Below, in pieces: positions 17,660-27,499 of a stretch of DNA of 64,000 bases (position 1 is its first letter; each line of letters opens with the position of its first letter). Both the position numbers and the translations under genes were made by a program. Where the stretch lies: NCBI RefSeq assembly GCF_051195255.1, contig NZ_JBNJLK010000005.1, positions 1-64,000 on the forward strand, written 5' to 3'. The notes under the pieces are model-generated. The model was not told where the DNA came from and made no database searches. It was given only the letters and a program-made list of their open reading frames with translations. The stretch comes from Falsirhodobacter sp051195255 (lineage in GTDB: Bacteria > Pseudomonadota > Alphaproteobacteria > Rhodobacterales > Rhodobacteraceae).

Positions 17660-18826
17660 ATGCCCGTTCCCAACAGCATCCAGGCGCTGACCGAGGATAT
17701 GAAGGCCTGGCGCCACTATCTTCACGCGAATCCCGAACTGGATCTGGAATGCTTCGGCACGTCGGCCTTCATCGCCGACAAGTTGGCCGCCTTCGGCGTG
17801 GACGAGGTGCATGAAGGGATCGCGCGCACCGGGATCGTCGCGATCATCCGGGGCAGCGCGCCGGGGCCGACCATCGGGTTGCGCGCCGACATGGACGCCC
17901 TTCCCATGGAAGAAACGACGGGCGTCGATCACGCCTCGGTCGTGCCTGGCAAGATGCACGCCTGCGGGCATGACGGGCATGTGTCGATGCTGCTGGGCGC
18001 GGCGAAACATCTGGCGGAAACCCGCAACTTCGCGGGCCGCGTCGCCCTGATCTTCCAGCCCGGAGAGGAGGGGGCCGGCGGCGCCCGCCTGATGATCGAG
18101 GAAGGGCTGATGGAGCGCTTCGGAATCGAACGTGTGTTCGCCATGCACAACTGGCCCAACCGCGAAAAGGGCATGTTCTTCGTGCGCCCGGGGCCGATCA
18201 TGGCCTCGGTCGACACGGCGACGGTCACGCTGCGGGGCGTGGGCGGGCACGGGGCCATGCCGCACACGACGGTGGACCCGGTCATCGCCATGGCATCCTT
18301 GGTGCAAGCGCTGCAGACGGTGGTCGCGCGCAACGTCCCGGCGCTGGAACAGGTGGTCGTCTCCGTCACCCAGATCCACGCGGGCAGCGCGTCGAACATC
18401 ATCCCGTCCGAGGCGTGGATGACCGCGACGATCCGCGCCTTCACCCCCGAAATGCGCAAGCTGGCCGAAGATCGCATCCGCGCCATCGTCGCCGGACAGG
18501 CCGCGAGCTTCGGGGTGGAGGCGGTGCTGGACTACGACCTCGGCTATCCGCCCACGATCAACGACGCCGATGAAGCGGCCTTCGTCGCCCGTGTCGCGGC
18601 CGAAGTCGCGCCCGTGGACGCCGACACCACAAGCGAGATGGGGGCCGAGGATTTCGCCTACATGCTGAACGCGCGGCCGGGCGCCTACCTGTTCCTTGGT
18701 GCCGGTCCGGGGGCGGGGCTGCACAACGCCGGCTATGATTTCAACGACGACATCGCGCCCGTGGGGGCCGCGTTCTTCGTGCGCGCCGTTGAAATGGCGC
18801 TGCCCCTGAATGTGACGGCGTCGTGA
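17660..18826 (+). CDS. M20-family amidohydrolase (hippurate hydrolase type)
   Basis: Metal-dependent amidohydrolase of the M20D group, which includes hippurate hydrolases, IAA-amino-acid hydrolases and N-acyl-amino-acid deacylases. The 388 residues show ADMDALPMEE, the metal ligands in MHACGHDGHVSMLLG, QPGEEGAGGARLMIEEG, and a dimerisation domain beginning near VTLRGVGGHGAMPH. The exact substrate cannot be told. ATG 17660 follows AAGGAG with good spacing. It is monocistronic in appearance, with sqdB 82 bp downstream on the same strand. Confidence 0.88.
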   Translation: MPVPNSIQALTEDMKAWRHYLHANPELDLECFGTSAFIADKLAAFGVDEVHEGIARTGIVAIIRGSAPGPTIGLRADMDALPMEETTGVDHASVVPGKMHACGHDGHVSMLLGAAKHLAETRNFAGRVALIFQPGEEGAGGARLMIEEGLMERFGIERVFAMHNWPNREKGMFFVRPGPIMASVDTATVTLRGVGGHGAMPHTTVDPVIAMASLVQALQTVVARNVPALEQVVVSVTQIHAGSASNIIPSEAWMTATIRAFTPEMRKLAEDRIRAIVAGQAASFGVEAVLDYDLGYPPTINDADEAAFVARVAAEVAPVDADTTSEMGAEDFAYMLNARPGAYLFLGAGPGAGLHNAGYDFNDDIAPVGAAFFVRAVEMALPLNVTAS

Positions 18827-18907
18827 TATCTTCATTCGACTTTGAAGCGGCGCTGTCATAATTTGCTGCAAAGCGGTTTTCGGACCGCCACCTGGGAGGG
18901 ATCTGTC

Positions 18908-20125
18908 TTGCGTATTGCTGTTCTTGGCGGTGACGGTTTTGTGGGCTGGCCCACGTCGCTGCACCTGTCGAACCTTGGCCACGAGGTTCACATCGTGGAC
19001 AACCTGTCCCGCCGCTGGATCGACACCGAACTGGGCGTCCAGTCCCTGACCCCGATGGATTCCATTCAGGAACGCTGCCGCATCTGGCATCAGGAAACGG
19101 GTCACCGCATCCAGTTCCACCTGCTGAACCTTGCGACCGAATACGATCGCCTGAAGGGCTGGCTGCTGGACGTGAAGCCGGACGCCGTGATCCACTTTGC
19201 CGAACAGCGGGCCGCGCCCTATTCGATGAAGACCGACCGTCACAAGGTCTACACCGTCAACAACAACGTCAACGCCACGCACAACCTGCTGGCGGCGCTG
19301 GTGGAAACGGGCATCGACGCGCACCTGATCCACTTGGGGACGATGGGCGTCTACGGCTATTCGTCGGTCGGCGCGCCGATCCCCGAAGGCTATCTGGACG
19401 TGGAGATCGACACGCCCACCGGCAAGAAGGGTCAGCAGATCCTGTATCCGACGAAGCCGGGCTCGGTCTATCACATGACCAAATCGCTGGATCAGATCCT
19501 GTTCCAGTTCTATGCCCAGAACGACGGGCTGCGGATCACGGACCTGCATCAGGGCATCGTCTGGGGCACCCACACCGACCAGACGCGCCGCCACGAACAG
19601 CTGATCAACCGCTTCGACTATGACGGCGATTACGGCACCGTGCTGAACCGCTTCCTGATCCAGGCGGCCATCGGCTATCCGCTGACGGTGCATGGTACGG
19701 GCGGGCAGACGCGGGCCTTCATCCACGTGCAGGATTCCGTCCGTTGCGTGGAACTGGCACTGGGCGACGCGCCGAAGGCCGGCGAACGCGTGAAGATCTT
19801 CAACCAGATGACCGAAACGCACCGCGTGCGCGATCTGGCCGAACTGGTGGCGAAACTGACGGGCGCGCAGATCGCGAACCTGCCCAACCCGCGGAAAGAG
19901 GCGCCGGAGAACGACCTGATCGTGAACAACGAACAGTTCCTGGCGCTGGGCCTGAAGCCGATCACGCTGGCCGAGGGCCTGCTGGCCGAGGTTGTGGATG
20001 TGGCAAAGAAATACGCCCACCGCATCGACCGCACCCGCGTTCCGGCCGTGTCCGCCTGGACCAAGGACATCGCCCGGGTGGTGGAGCATGACCCCGAGGG
20101 CAAGCGTCTGCGCTCCGTTTCCTGA
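18908..20125 (+). CDS. sqdB: UDP-sulfoquinovose synthase
   Basis: Makes UDP-sulfoquinovose from UDP-glucose and sulfite, the first committed step to the sulfolipid SQDG. The 405-residue SDR-type protein has the NAD motif GGDGFVGWP, the family signatures SRRWIDTELGVQSLTPMDS and FAEQRAAPYSM, and a YHMTK catalytic Tyr-Lys pair. The start is TTG 18908 (LRIAVLGGDG), preceded by GGGAGGGATC; the upstream in-frame ATG 18842 would add 22 residues with no family similarity. sqdD starts directly after the stop (TGA then ATG). Confidence 0.95.
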   Translation: MRIAVLGGDGFVGWPTSLHLSNLGHEVHIVDNLSRRWIDTELGVQSLTPMDSIQERCRIWHQETGHRIQFHLLNLATEYDRLKGWLLDVKPDAVIHFAEQRAAPYSMKTDRHKVYTVNNNVNATHNLLAALVETGIDAHLIHLGTMGVYGYSSVGAPIPEGYLDVEIDTPTGKKGQQILYPTKPGSVYHMTKSLDQILFQFYAQNDGLRITDLHQGIVWGTHTDQTRRHEQLINRFDYDGDYGTVLNRFLIQAAIGYPLTVHGTGGQTRAFIHVQDSVRCVELALGDAPKAGERVKIFNQMTETHRVRDLAELVAKLTGAQIANLPNPRKEAPENDLIVNNEQFLALGLKPITLAEGLLAEVVDVAKKYAHRIDRTRVPAVSAWTKDIARVVEHDPEGKRLRSVS

Positions 20126-20932
20126 ATGGACGGCCTTTACCCCGACCGGCCCGCGACAAGTTCGCGGGCCTTTGTCACGCTGGTGACCAATGCCGATTAT
20201 GCGCTGGGTGCCAAGGCGCTGATCCATTCGATCCAGGCCACGGGCACTGCGGCCGACATCGTGGTGCTGCACACCGATGTGGCCGAGGCGCAGGGTCTGG
20301 ACGCCCGTCTTGTGCGCTGCGACCTGCTTCCCACCTCGGACGCGTTCAACCTGGCCCACGCCCGCGACGCGCTGCACGCGCGGGCGGCCTTCACCAAGGG
20401 CGGCAAGCCCCCGTTCCATACGCCGCTGGACAACTTCGCCAAGCTGCGCCTGTGGCAGCTGGATTACGACCGCGTGGTGTTTCTGGACGCCGACACGCTC
20501 GTGCTGCGGAACGTGGACAAGCTGTTCGACTATCCCGAATTCTGCGCCGCACCGAACGTGTATGAAAGCGTGGCGGACTTCCATCGCATGAATTCGGGCG
20601 TGTTCACGGCCCGTCCTTCGGCCGCGACCTTTGCCGGCATGCTGGCGAAGCTGGACGTGCCGGGCGCCTTCTGGCGGCGCACGGACCAGACCTTCCTTGA
20701 GTCGTATTTTCCCGACTGGCACGGCCTGCCAGTGTTCTGCAACATGCTGCAATACGTCTGGTTCGCCATGCCGGAGCTGTGGAGCTGGGACGACATCCGC
20801 ATCCTGCATTTCCAGTACGAAAAGCCGTGGCAGGACCATGACAAGGCCGACAAGCTGCGCCCGCTGATCGAACTGTGGCAGGCCTATGCACGCGGAGAAG
20901 TGCCGGATTTGTCGAAGATGCCGGCGCCATGA
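20126..20932 (+). CDS. sqdD: Sulfolipid glycosyltransferase SqdD (GT8, glycogenin-like)
   Basis: GT8-family transferase proposed in Rhodobacter to transfer sulfoquinovose during SQDG synthesis. The 268 residues contain FVTLVTNADYALGAKALIHS at the N-terminus and the metal/nucleotide-binding DxD in VVFLDADTLVLRNVDKLF (about residues 117-133). The later segments RMNSGVFTARPS and LPVFCNMLQY fit glycogenin-like enzymes. The ATG directly follows the sqdB TGA, and the stop overlaps the sqdC ATG (ATGA at 20929-20932), so all three are co-translated. Confidence 0.88.
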   Translation: MDGLYPDRPATSSRAFVTLVTNADYALGAKALIHSIQATGTAADIVVLHTDVAEAQGLDARLVRCDLLPTSDAFNLAHARDALHARAAFTKGGKPPFHTPLDNFAKLRLWQLDYDRVVFLDADTLVLRNVDKLFDYPEFCAAPNVYESVADFHRMNSGVFTARPSAATFAGMLAKLDVPGAFWRRTDQTFLESYFPDWHGLPVFCNMLQYVWFAMPELWSWDDIRILHFQYEKPWQDHDKADKLRPLIELWQAYARGEVPDLSKMPAP

Positions 20933-21717
20933 GGGTGGCCGTCACCGGTGCGTCCGGTTTGGTCGGGCGCTTTGTCGTGCAGGGTCTGCGGGCGGCGGGG
21001 CAGCATGTGATCGTGCTTGGCACCGGCGGCCTGCCCTGGCGCCTGGGAGAGGTGGCGGAGGTGGAGGCCGATGTTCTGATCCACTGCGCCTTCGCCCATG
21101 TCGCCGGTCGTTACCGGGGCGGCGAGGGCGACGATCCTGATGGCTTCCGGCGGGCCAACCTCGACGGCTCCGTCCGGTTGCTGCGCGGATTTTCCGGGCG
21201 CACGATCTTCTTGTCCACCCGCGCGGTCTATGGCGACCATCCCCCCGGCACCCCACTGACCGAGGATCTGGAGCTTCGTCCCGACACCCTTTACGGCGAG
21301 GTGAAGGCCGCGGCCGAGGCGGAGGCGACCGTCAGCCTGCGCGCCACCGGCGTCTATGGTCCGGGCGCGGATCACAAGTGGCAGGGGCTGTTCACCGATT
21401 TCCTGGCCGGTCGACCCATCGCCCCCCGCGTCGCGACCGAGGTGCATGGCGCGGATCTGGCGGCGGCGGTGATGACGGTGCTGCTGCGCGGGCAGGGCGC
21501 GTTCAACGTGTCCGATCTGGTGCTGGACCGGCGCGACCTGCTGGCCGAGGTGGCGATCCAGACGGGCTGCGTGCATCCCTTGCCCGATCGTGCGGATCGG
21601 GATGCGGTCAGCGTGATGGATTGCGGGAAGTTGCGGGCCCTAGGCTGGATGCCGGGCGGATGGGGAAGGCTGATCGCCAGCCTTCCCGCCATGATTCAGA
21701 GCGTGCCGTCCAGATAA
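20929..21717 (+). CDS. sqdC: Sulfolipid biosynthesis protein SqdC (SDR epimerase-like)
   Basis: Extended short-chain dehydrogenase/epimerase-like protein, 262 residues, third gene of the sqdBDC operon. The NAD-binding GASGLVG starts at residue 7, a serine-rich strand reads TIFLSTRAVYGD, and the YxxxK pair is in TLYGEVKAAAEAEA. In Rhodobacter sqdC mutants have altered sulfolipid products, but the precise reaction is not settled. The 3' end overlaps the convergent mtlK by 22 bp. Confidence 0.85.
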   Translation: MRVAVTGASGLVGRFVVQGLRAAGQHVIVLGTGGLPWRLGEVAEVEADVLIHCAFAHVAGRYRGGEGDDPDGFRRANLDGSVRLLRGFSGRTIFLSTRAVYGDHPPGTPLTEDLELRPDTLYGEVKAAAEAEATVSLRATGVYGPGADHKWQGLFTDFLAGRPIAPRVATEVHGADLAAAVMTVLLRGQGAFNVSDLVLDRRDLLAEVAIQTGCVHPLPDRADRDAVSVMDCGKLRALGWMPGGWGRLIASLPAMIQSVPSR

Positions 21718-23168
21718 CGCCCGATGACGGCGACGCTGCCTTCGGCCCAGACCGCGCGCAGCAGTTCGTCGAAGCGTGCCGCGACGGCCGCGTTTTCGCC
21801 CAGATCACCGTAGACCTCGCGCATTGCCAGCCACGCTGCGGGGTTCGTTTTCGCCTCGGCCGCGACCAGCGTCAGCTTTTCCCAGTTCGGGTCGTTCGGC
21901 GCGATCTCGGCACCCGTCTCGCTGGTGCCGAAGCAATAGCGGCACCACAGGGCCGACAGCAGGATCAGGCCCGTCGCGTCATTGCCCTTGGCCACCACGT
22001 CGCGGATTGACGGCACGATGAACTTCGGCTGACGGTTCGACCCGTCCAGGCACAGCCGCCGCACCGTGTCCGCGACTGAGGGGTTGGAGCAGCGGTCGAG
22101 GATCAGTTGCTTGTAGACGTTCAGGTCCGTGTCCGGCACCGAGGGCACGATCGGCAGGATCTCGTCCGTTTCGACCTTGTCGAGGAAGGCGCGGATCTGG
22201 TCGTCCTCCATCGCCTCGTGCACGAAGTGGATGTCCTTCAGCCCGCCGGGATAGGCGATGATCGCGTGGCCGCCGTTCAGGATGCGGATCTTCATCGTTT
22301 CGTACGCGTCGACGGCGTCGGTGAAGGTCACGCCCACCTTTTCCAGCTGCGGGCGGCCGGCGGGAAAGTTGTCTTCCACCACCCACTGGCGGAACGGCTC
22401 GCAGGTGACGGGGGCCGCATCCTCGATCCCCAGATCGCGGACCATCTTCAGCTCGCGCGGGCCGGTGGCGGGGGTGATGCGGTCCACCATCGAATTCGGG
22501 AAGGCGACGTTGGCCTTGATCCACTGGGCCAGATCCGCGTCGAACAGCTGGCACAGGCCCACGACGGCGTCACGGGTGACCTTGCCGTTGTGCGGGACGT
22601 TGTCGCAGCACATGACGGTGAAGGGCTGCACACCGGCCGCGCGGCGCGCCTTCAGGGCCGCGATGATCGCGCCGAAGGCGGTTTCGGGCGTGTCCGGATT
22701 GGCCGCATCGCGCTGGATCGCGGGATGTTCGGGGCTGAAGGTGTTGGTCTTCGGGTCGATGAAATACCCGCCCTCGGTCACCGTCAGCGACACGATGCGG
22801 ATCGCCGGATCGGCCATGGCGGCGATCAGCGGCGCGTTGGTCGGATCGACCGGAACGAAGCCAGGCATCGCGCCGATGACGCGGCTGTTGGTCTGCCCCG
22901 GCTCCAGTTCCGTGACCGAGGACAGATAGTCCTGTTCAGCCAGAAGAAGACGCATCTTCTCGTCCCCCTCGCGCACGCCGGCGCCCAGGATGGCCCAGTC
23001 ATGGTCCAGCCCCATGCCGAACAGGTCGTCCAGATAGACGGCCATGTGCGCGCGGTGGAAGTTGCCGGTGCCGATATGCACGATCCCCGGCGTCAGCGCC
23101 ATGCGGTCATAGGCCGGAACCTTGATGTCCGCGGGCAGGGAGGAAAGGTTGGCTTCGTTCAGTTTCAT
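21696..23168 (-). CDS. mtlK: Mannitol 2-dehydrogenase (polyol dehydrogenase)
   Basis: NAD-dependent long-chain polyol dehydrogenase that oxidises mannitol (and often arabitol or sorbitol) to the ketose. The 490 residues include GIVHIGTGNFHRAHMAVYLDD at the N-terminus (shown as GIVHIGTGNFHRAH), the family stretch VMCCDNVPHNGKVTRDAVV, and the active-site region KIRILNGGHAIIAYPGGL. It is the last gene of the minus-strand polyol operon, 84 bp after smoK. A weak ribosome-binding site precedes ATG 23168. A separate sorbitol dehydrogenase gene (smoS), which lies between smoK and mtlK in Rhodobacter sphaeroides, is not present. Confidence 0.92.
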   Translation of the reverse strand: MKLNEANLSSLPADIKVPAYDRMALTPGIVHIGTGNFHRAHMAVYLDDLFGMGLDHDWAILGAGVREGDEKMRLLLAEQDYLSSVTELEPGQTNSRVIGAMPGFVPVDPTNAPLIAAMADPAIRIVSLTVTEGGYFIDPKTNTFSPEHPAIQRDAANPDTPETAFGAIIAALKARRAAGVQPFTVMCCDNVPHNGKVTRDAVVGLCQLFDADLAQWIKANVAFPNSMVDRITPATGPRELKMVRDLGIEDAAPVTCEPFRQWVVEDNFPAGRPQLEKVGVTFTDAVDAYETMKIRILNGGHAIIAYPGGLKDIHFVHEAMEDDQIRAFLDKVETDEILPIVPSVPDTDLNVYKQLILDRCSNPSVADTVRRLCLDGSNRQPKFIVPSIRDVVAKGNDATGLILLSALWCRYCFGTSETGAEIAPNDPNWEKLTLVAAEAKTNPAAWLAMREVYGDLGENAAVAARFDELLRAVWAEGSVAVIGRYLDGTL

Positions 23169-23213
23169 GTCGGATTATCCAGTGGCCGTCAGGGGCGGCG
23201 TTCTGCGAAGATG

Positions 23214-23242
23214 TCCTGCCGTCGCAAGGGGCGCCGGCAGGA
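23214..23242 (-). repeat. Intercistronic stem-loop between smoK and mtlK
   Basis: TCCTGCCG (23214-23221) and CGGCAGGA (23235-23242) form a perfect 8-bp inverted repeat with a 13-base loop in the 84-bp smoK-mtlK gap. There is no T-tract, so it is not a standard terminator. It could be an mRNA processing or stability element, or a scar where smoS sits in relatives. Confidence 0.45.
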
Positions 23243-23252
23243 AAGGGGCCGC

Positions 23253-24245
<993 letters not shown>

Positions 24246-24255
24246 GTTCTTTTCC

Positions 24256-25086
24256 TTATTTCACGGCGCCGAAGGTGAGACCGCGCACCAGCTGCTTCTG
24301 GCTGAACCAGCCAAGGATCAGGATCGGTGCGATGGCCATCGTGGATGCGGCAGAGAGTTTTGCGTAGAACAGCCCCTCGGGCGAGGAATAGCTGGCGATG
24401 AAGGTGGACAAGGGCGCCGCGTTCGACGTCGTCAGGTTCAGTGTCCAGAACGCCTCGTTCCACGCCAGGATGATGTTCAAGAGCAGGGTGGAGGCGATGC
24501 CCGGAACGGCCATCGGCGTCAGGACGTAGAGGATCTCTTTCCCGAGGGAGGCGCCGTCCATGCGGGCGGCTTCCAGGATCTCGCCCGGGATCTCCTTGAA
24601 GTAGGTGTACAGCATCCAGACCACGATCGGCAGGTTGATCAGCATCAGCACGATGATCAGGCCGGTGCGGCTGTCCAGAAGGCCCCAGTCGCGGAAGATC
24701 AGGTAGATCGGGATCAGCACGCCCACGGCCGGCATCATCTTGGTGGACAGCATCCACATCAGGATGTCCTTGGTGCGTTTGCCCGGCACGAAGGCCATGG
24801 ACCACGCGGCCGGGATCGCCACGACCAGCGCCAGCAGGGTGGAGCCGAGCGAGATGACGACCGAGTTCATGAAGTGGTGGAAGTAGTCCGACCGTTCCTG
24901 GACCGTGATGTAGTTTTCCAGCGTCCAGGTGAAGTTCAGGAACTTCGGCGGAATCGCGATGGCGTCGCCCTCGGTCTTGAAGGAGGTCAGGATGGTCCAC
25001 AGGATCGGGAAGAAGATCGCCAGTGCGATGATCCAGGCGATCACGGTCACGACGATCTTGCGTTGGGTGGTGGCGGCTCGGGACAT
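24256..25086 (-). CDS. smoG: Polyol ABC transporter permease (MalG-type)
   Basis: Second inner-membrane permease of the importer, 276 residues with about six transmembrane helices. The EAA loop that docks on the ATPase is visible as EILEAARMDGASLGKEILYVL. The N-terminus (RKIVVTVIAWIIALAIFFPI) is the first membrane segment. It starts one base after the smoF stop, so the two permeases are co-translated and expected at equal amounts. Confidence 0.93.
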   Translation of the reverse strand: MSRAATTQRKIVVTVIAWIIALAIFFPILWTILTSFKTEGDAIAIPPKFLNFTWTLENYITVQERSDYFHHFMNSVVISLGSTLLALVVAIPAAWSMAFVPGKRTKDILMWMLSTKMMPAVGVLIPIYLIFRDWGLLDSRTGLIIVLMLINLPIVVWMLYTYFKEIPGEILEAARMDGASLGKEILYVLTPMAVPGIASTLLLNIILAWNEAFWTLNLTTSNAAPLSTFIASYSSPEGLFYAKLSAASTMAIAPILILGWFSQKQLVRGLTFGAVK

Positions 25087-25087
25087 C

Positions 25088-25960
25088 TTACGTCTCCAGG
25101 TTCTTGCCGATCATCCGCATCAGGAAGATCGCGACGATGTTGGCAAGGATGACGGCGACGATGCCGCCCGCGGAGCCGAGGCCCACGTCGTATTGCAGCA
25201 GCGACTGCGAATAGACGAGGTAGGTGAGGTTGGTCGAAGCGTTGCCCGGACCGCCGTTGGTGGTCACCAGGATCTCGGCGAAGACCGACAGCAGGAAGAT
25301 GGTCTGGATCAGGATCACCACGGTGGCCGCGCGCGACAGGTGCGGCAGCATGATGTGGAAGAAGCGGCTGAAGGGGCCGGCGCCGTCCATTTCCGCGGCT
25401 TCCAGCTGTTCGCTGTCCAGCGATTGCAGGGCCGTCAGCAGGATCAGCGTCGCGAAGGGCAGCCATTGCCACGCCACGATCAGGATGATCGAGAACAGGG
25501 GCGCCTGCGACAGGAAATCATAGGGCGGCAGGCCGAAGACGCCCGCCAGCCAGCCGAAGATGCCGTTCACGGGATTCATGAACATGTTCTTCCAGACCAG
25601 CGCCGACACGGTAGGCATGACGAAGAACGGCGCGATGACCAGAACCCGCACGATGCCCTGGCCGAACATCGGCTGGTCCAGCAGCAGCGCCAGAAGGATG
25701 CCGCCGACCGTCGTGATCAGCAGGACGCCACCGACCAGCAGCAGCGTGTTGATCAGGGCGGGCCAGAAATTGGGATCGGTGAAGAAGAACTGGTAGTTTT
25801 CGAACCCTGCAAAGGCATGGTCACCGGGAATAAGCAGATTGTAGCGCAGGAACGAGAAATAGATCGTCATCCCGAGGGGCACGATCATCCAGAGGAAGAG
25901 GACGATCACGGCGGGAGAGATCATGAGACGTCCGGCGGCGCGAGAGGCTTGCGTGGCCAT
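25088..25960 (-). CDS. smoF: Polyol ABC transporter permease (MalF-type)
   Basis: First inner-membrane permease of the importer, 290 residues and about six helices. The EAA loop reads QLEAAEMDGAGPFSRFFHIM. An N-terminal cytoplasmic stub (MATQASRAAGRLM) precedes the first helix. AAGGA lies nine bases before ATG 25960. It follows smoE after a 75-bp gap that holds a strong stem-loop. Confidence 0.93.
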   Translation of the reverse strand: MATQASRAAGRLMISPAVIVLFLWMIVPLGMTIYFSFLRYNLLIPGDHAFAGFENYQFFFTDPNFWPALINTLLLVGGVLLITTVGGILLALLLDQPMFGQGIVRVLVIAPFFVMPTVSALVWKNMFMNPVNGIFGWLAGVFGLPPYDFLSQAPLFSIILIVAWQWLPFATLILLTALQSLDSEQLEAAEMDGAGPFSRFFHIMLPHLSRAATVVILIQTIFLLSVFAEILVTTNGGPGNASTNLTYLVYSQSLLQYDVGLGSAGGIVAVILANIVAIFLMRMIGKNLET

Positions 25961-25985
25961 GCGGGCGGGTCCTTTTGTTACGAAT

Positions 25986-26012
25986 GGGGTGCGGCGGAAC
26001 CCGCCACACCCC
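25986..26012 (-). repeat. Stem-loop between smoE and smoF
   Basis: GGGGTG-C-GGCGG (25986-25997) pairs with CCGCC-A-CACCCC (26001-26012) with a single C/A mismatch and a three-base loop. No T-run follows on the minus strand. It sits just after the binding-protein stop codon, the usual place for a hairpin that protects the 5' message and raises binding-protein levels over permease, as in mal operons. That role is inferred. Confidence 0.6.
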
Positions 26013-26035
26013 GTGTCATGTGCCTGATGGCAGGC

Positions 26036-27349
26036 TTACTTCGGGTAGCCGGCGCGCTGCATCTCGCGCTGCGTCAGCGTCTGCGCCGCCGTCAGCGCCT
26101 GATCGGCCGAGGAGGTGCCGGCCAGCGCGGCCGAGAAGACCTGACCCACGGCCGTGCCGATCGCCTGGAACTCCGGGATGGAGATCCACTGACCGCCCGT
26201 GTAGGGGACCTCTTGCACCGAGGGGTTCTGGGTGTTGGCGTTCTCGATCGCGGTCAGCGTGGGCTGGGCGAAGGGCGTCTTCAGGTATTCCTCGTTTTCA
26301 TAGAGCGAGGTGCGCGTGCCGGGAGGAGCATTGGCGATCCCGTCCTCGGCCGCGACAAGGTTCGTGTATTCCTTGGACGTGGCCCAGGCGACGAAGGCCT
26401 TGGACGCTTCCTGCTTGGTCGAGGAGGCCGGGATGGCGAGGTTCCAGGACCACAGCCAGTTGCCGTGGTTCTCCACGCCTTCCTTGTGCGGGAAGGGGGC
26501 GAAGGCCACCCTGTCGGCCACGGTGGATTCCTCGGGGTTCGCCACGAAGGAGGCGGCAACCGTCGCGTCCATCCACATGCCGCACTTGCCGGTCTGGAAC
26601 AGCGCGAGGTTTTCGTTGAAGCCGTTCGACGACGCGCCGGGCGGGCCGAACTTCGTCATCAGGTTCAGGTAGGTGTCGAGCGTTTCTTTCCACTCGGGGC
26701 TGTCGAACTGGGGCTTCCACTCCATGTCGAACCAGCGCGCACCCATGGAGTGCGACATGGCCGTCAGGAAGGCCATGTTCTCACCCCAGCCGGCCTTGCC
26801 GCGCAGGCAGATGCCGTAGACGCCGGCATCCTTGTCGGTCATCTTCTCGGCCGCCTCGGTGATGAAGGCCCAGGTCGGGTTTTCGGGCATGGTCAGCCCG
26901 GCCTTTTCCAGAAGGTCCGAACGGTACATCAGCATGGCCGATTCCGCGTAGAAGGGCGCGGCGTACATCTTGTCGTCCACCGTCAGGGCCTGAACCACCG
27001 GCGGCAGGAAATCTTCGGGGGCGTAGTCGGCGCCCATGTCGTCCAGCGGCAGCAGCCAGCCCTGCTTGGCCCAGATCGGCACTTCGTAGTTGCCGATGGT
27101 CAGCACGTCGTACTGGCCGCCCTTGGTCGCGATGTCGGTCGTCACGCGCTGACGAAGGACGTTCTCCTCCAGCGTGACCCAGTTCACCTCGATGTCCGGA
27201 TGCTTCTTGTTGAAGTCGGCCATTAGGCCCTGCATGCGGATCATGTCGCCGTTGTTCACGGTGGCGACGGTGATCGTTTCGGCCGCCAAGGGCGCGCCGA
27301 AAGCGGCAAGGCAGCAAGCGCCCATGAGCCCGCGAATGGTCGTGGTCAT
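26036..27349 (-). CDS. smoE: Polyol ABC transporter periplasmic substrate-binding protein
   Basis: Extracellular solute-binding protein of family 1, 437 residues. A signal peptide is clear (MTTTIRGLMGACCLAAFGAPLAA, cut before ETITVATVN). The mature part has the family pattern NNGDMIRMQGLMADFNKKHP (20 residues) and later a WATSKEYTNLVA helix. ATG 27349 follows GGGGGAGGATTAC, a strong ribosome-binding site, so the longer in-frame start is rejected. It is the first transport gene of the operon and lies 150 bp downstream of its putative regulator. Confidence 0.92.
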   Translation of the reverse strand: MTTTIRGLMGACCLAAFGAPLAAETITVATVNNGDMIRMQGLMADFNKKHPDIEVNWVTLEENVLRQRVTTDIATKGGQYDVLTIGNYEVPIWAKQGWLLPLDDMGADYAPEDFLPPVVQALTVDDKMYAAPFYAESAMLMYRSDLLEKAGLTMPENPTWAFITEAAEKMTDKDAGVYGICLRGKAGWGENMAFLTAMSHSMGARWFDMEWKPQFDSPEWKETLDTYLNLMTKFGPPGASSNGFNENLALFQTGKCGMWMDATVAASFVANPEESTVADRVAFAPFPHKEGVENHGNWLWSWNLAIPASSTKQEASKAFVAWATSKEYTNLVAAEDGIANAPPGTRTSLYENEEYLKTPFAQPTLTAIENANTQNPSVQEVPYTGGQWISIPEFQAIGTAVGQVFSAALAGTSSADQALTAAQTLTQREMQRAGYPK

Positions 27350-27362
27350 CGTAATCCTCCCC

Positions 27363-27379
27363 CTCATATGAGCATATGC
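27363..27379. promoter_or_regulatory. Overlapping palindromes, candidate operator of smoE
   Basis: CTCATATGAG (27363-27372) and GCATATGC (27372-27379) are two perfect palindromes sharing one base, just upstream of the smoE ribosome-binding site. Such symmetry near the start fits an operator for the adjacent SorC-type regulator. No binding data are available. Confidence 0.4.
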
Positions 27380-27393
27380 CCATTGCAGCGCCA

Positions 27394-27427
27394 GATGTTC
27401 ACGACGTGCGGGCATTGGTCAAGACCA
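27394..27427 (-). promoter_or_regulatory. Candidate smoE promoter with embedded inverted repeat
   Basis: On the minus strand TTGACC (27422-27417) is a good -35 box; 17 bases on, AACATC (27399-27394) is only a poor -10. The -35 lies inside an inverted repeat, TGGTC-TT-GACCA (27416-27427). A regulator bound there would touch the -35, and a weak -10 suits an activated promoter. The assignment is tentative. Confidence 0.35.
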
Positions 27428-27499
27428 TAGTGACGCAGATACCGCTAACAGCCAACGTAGAAGTTTAAGCGAATATCCGCAAAGTGACCTTTATTTGAT

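Noticed and set aside
16856..20839. A minus-strand open frame of about 1300 codons opposite the M20 hydrolase and sqdBD.
   Set aside because: It lies antisense to recognisable enzymes, has no domain similarity, and reflects third-position GC bias.
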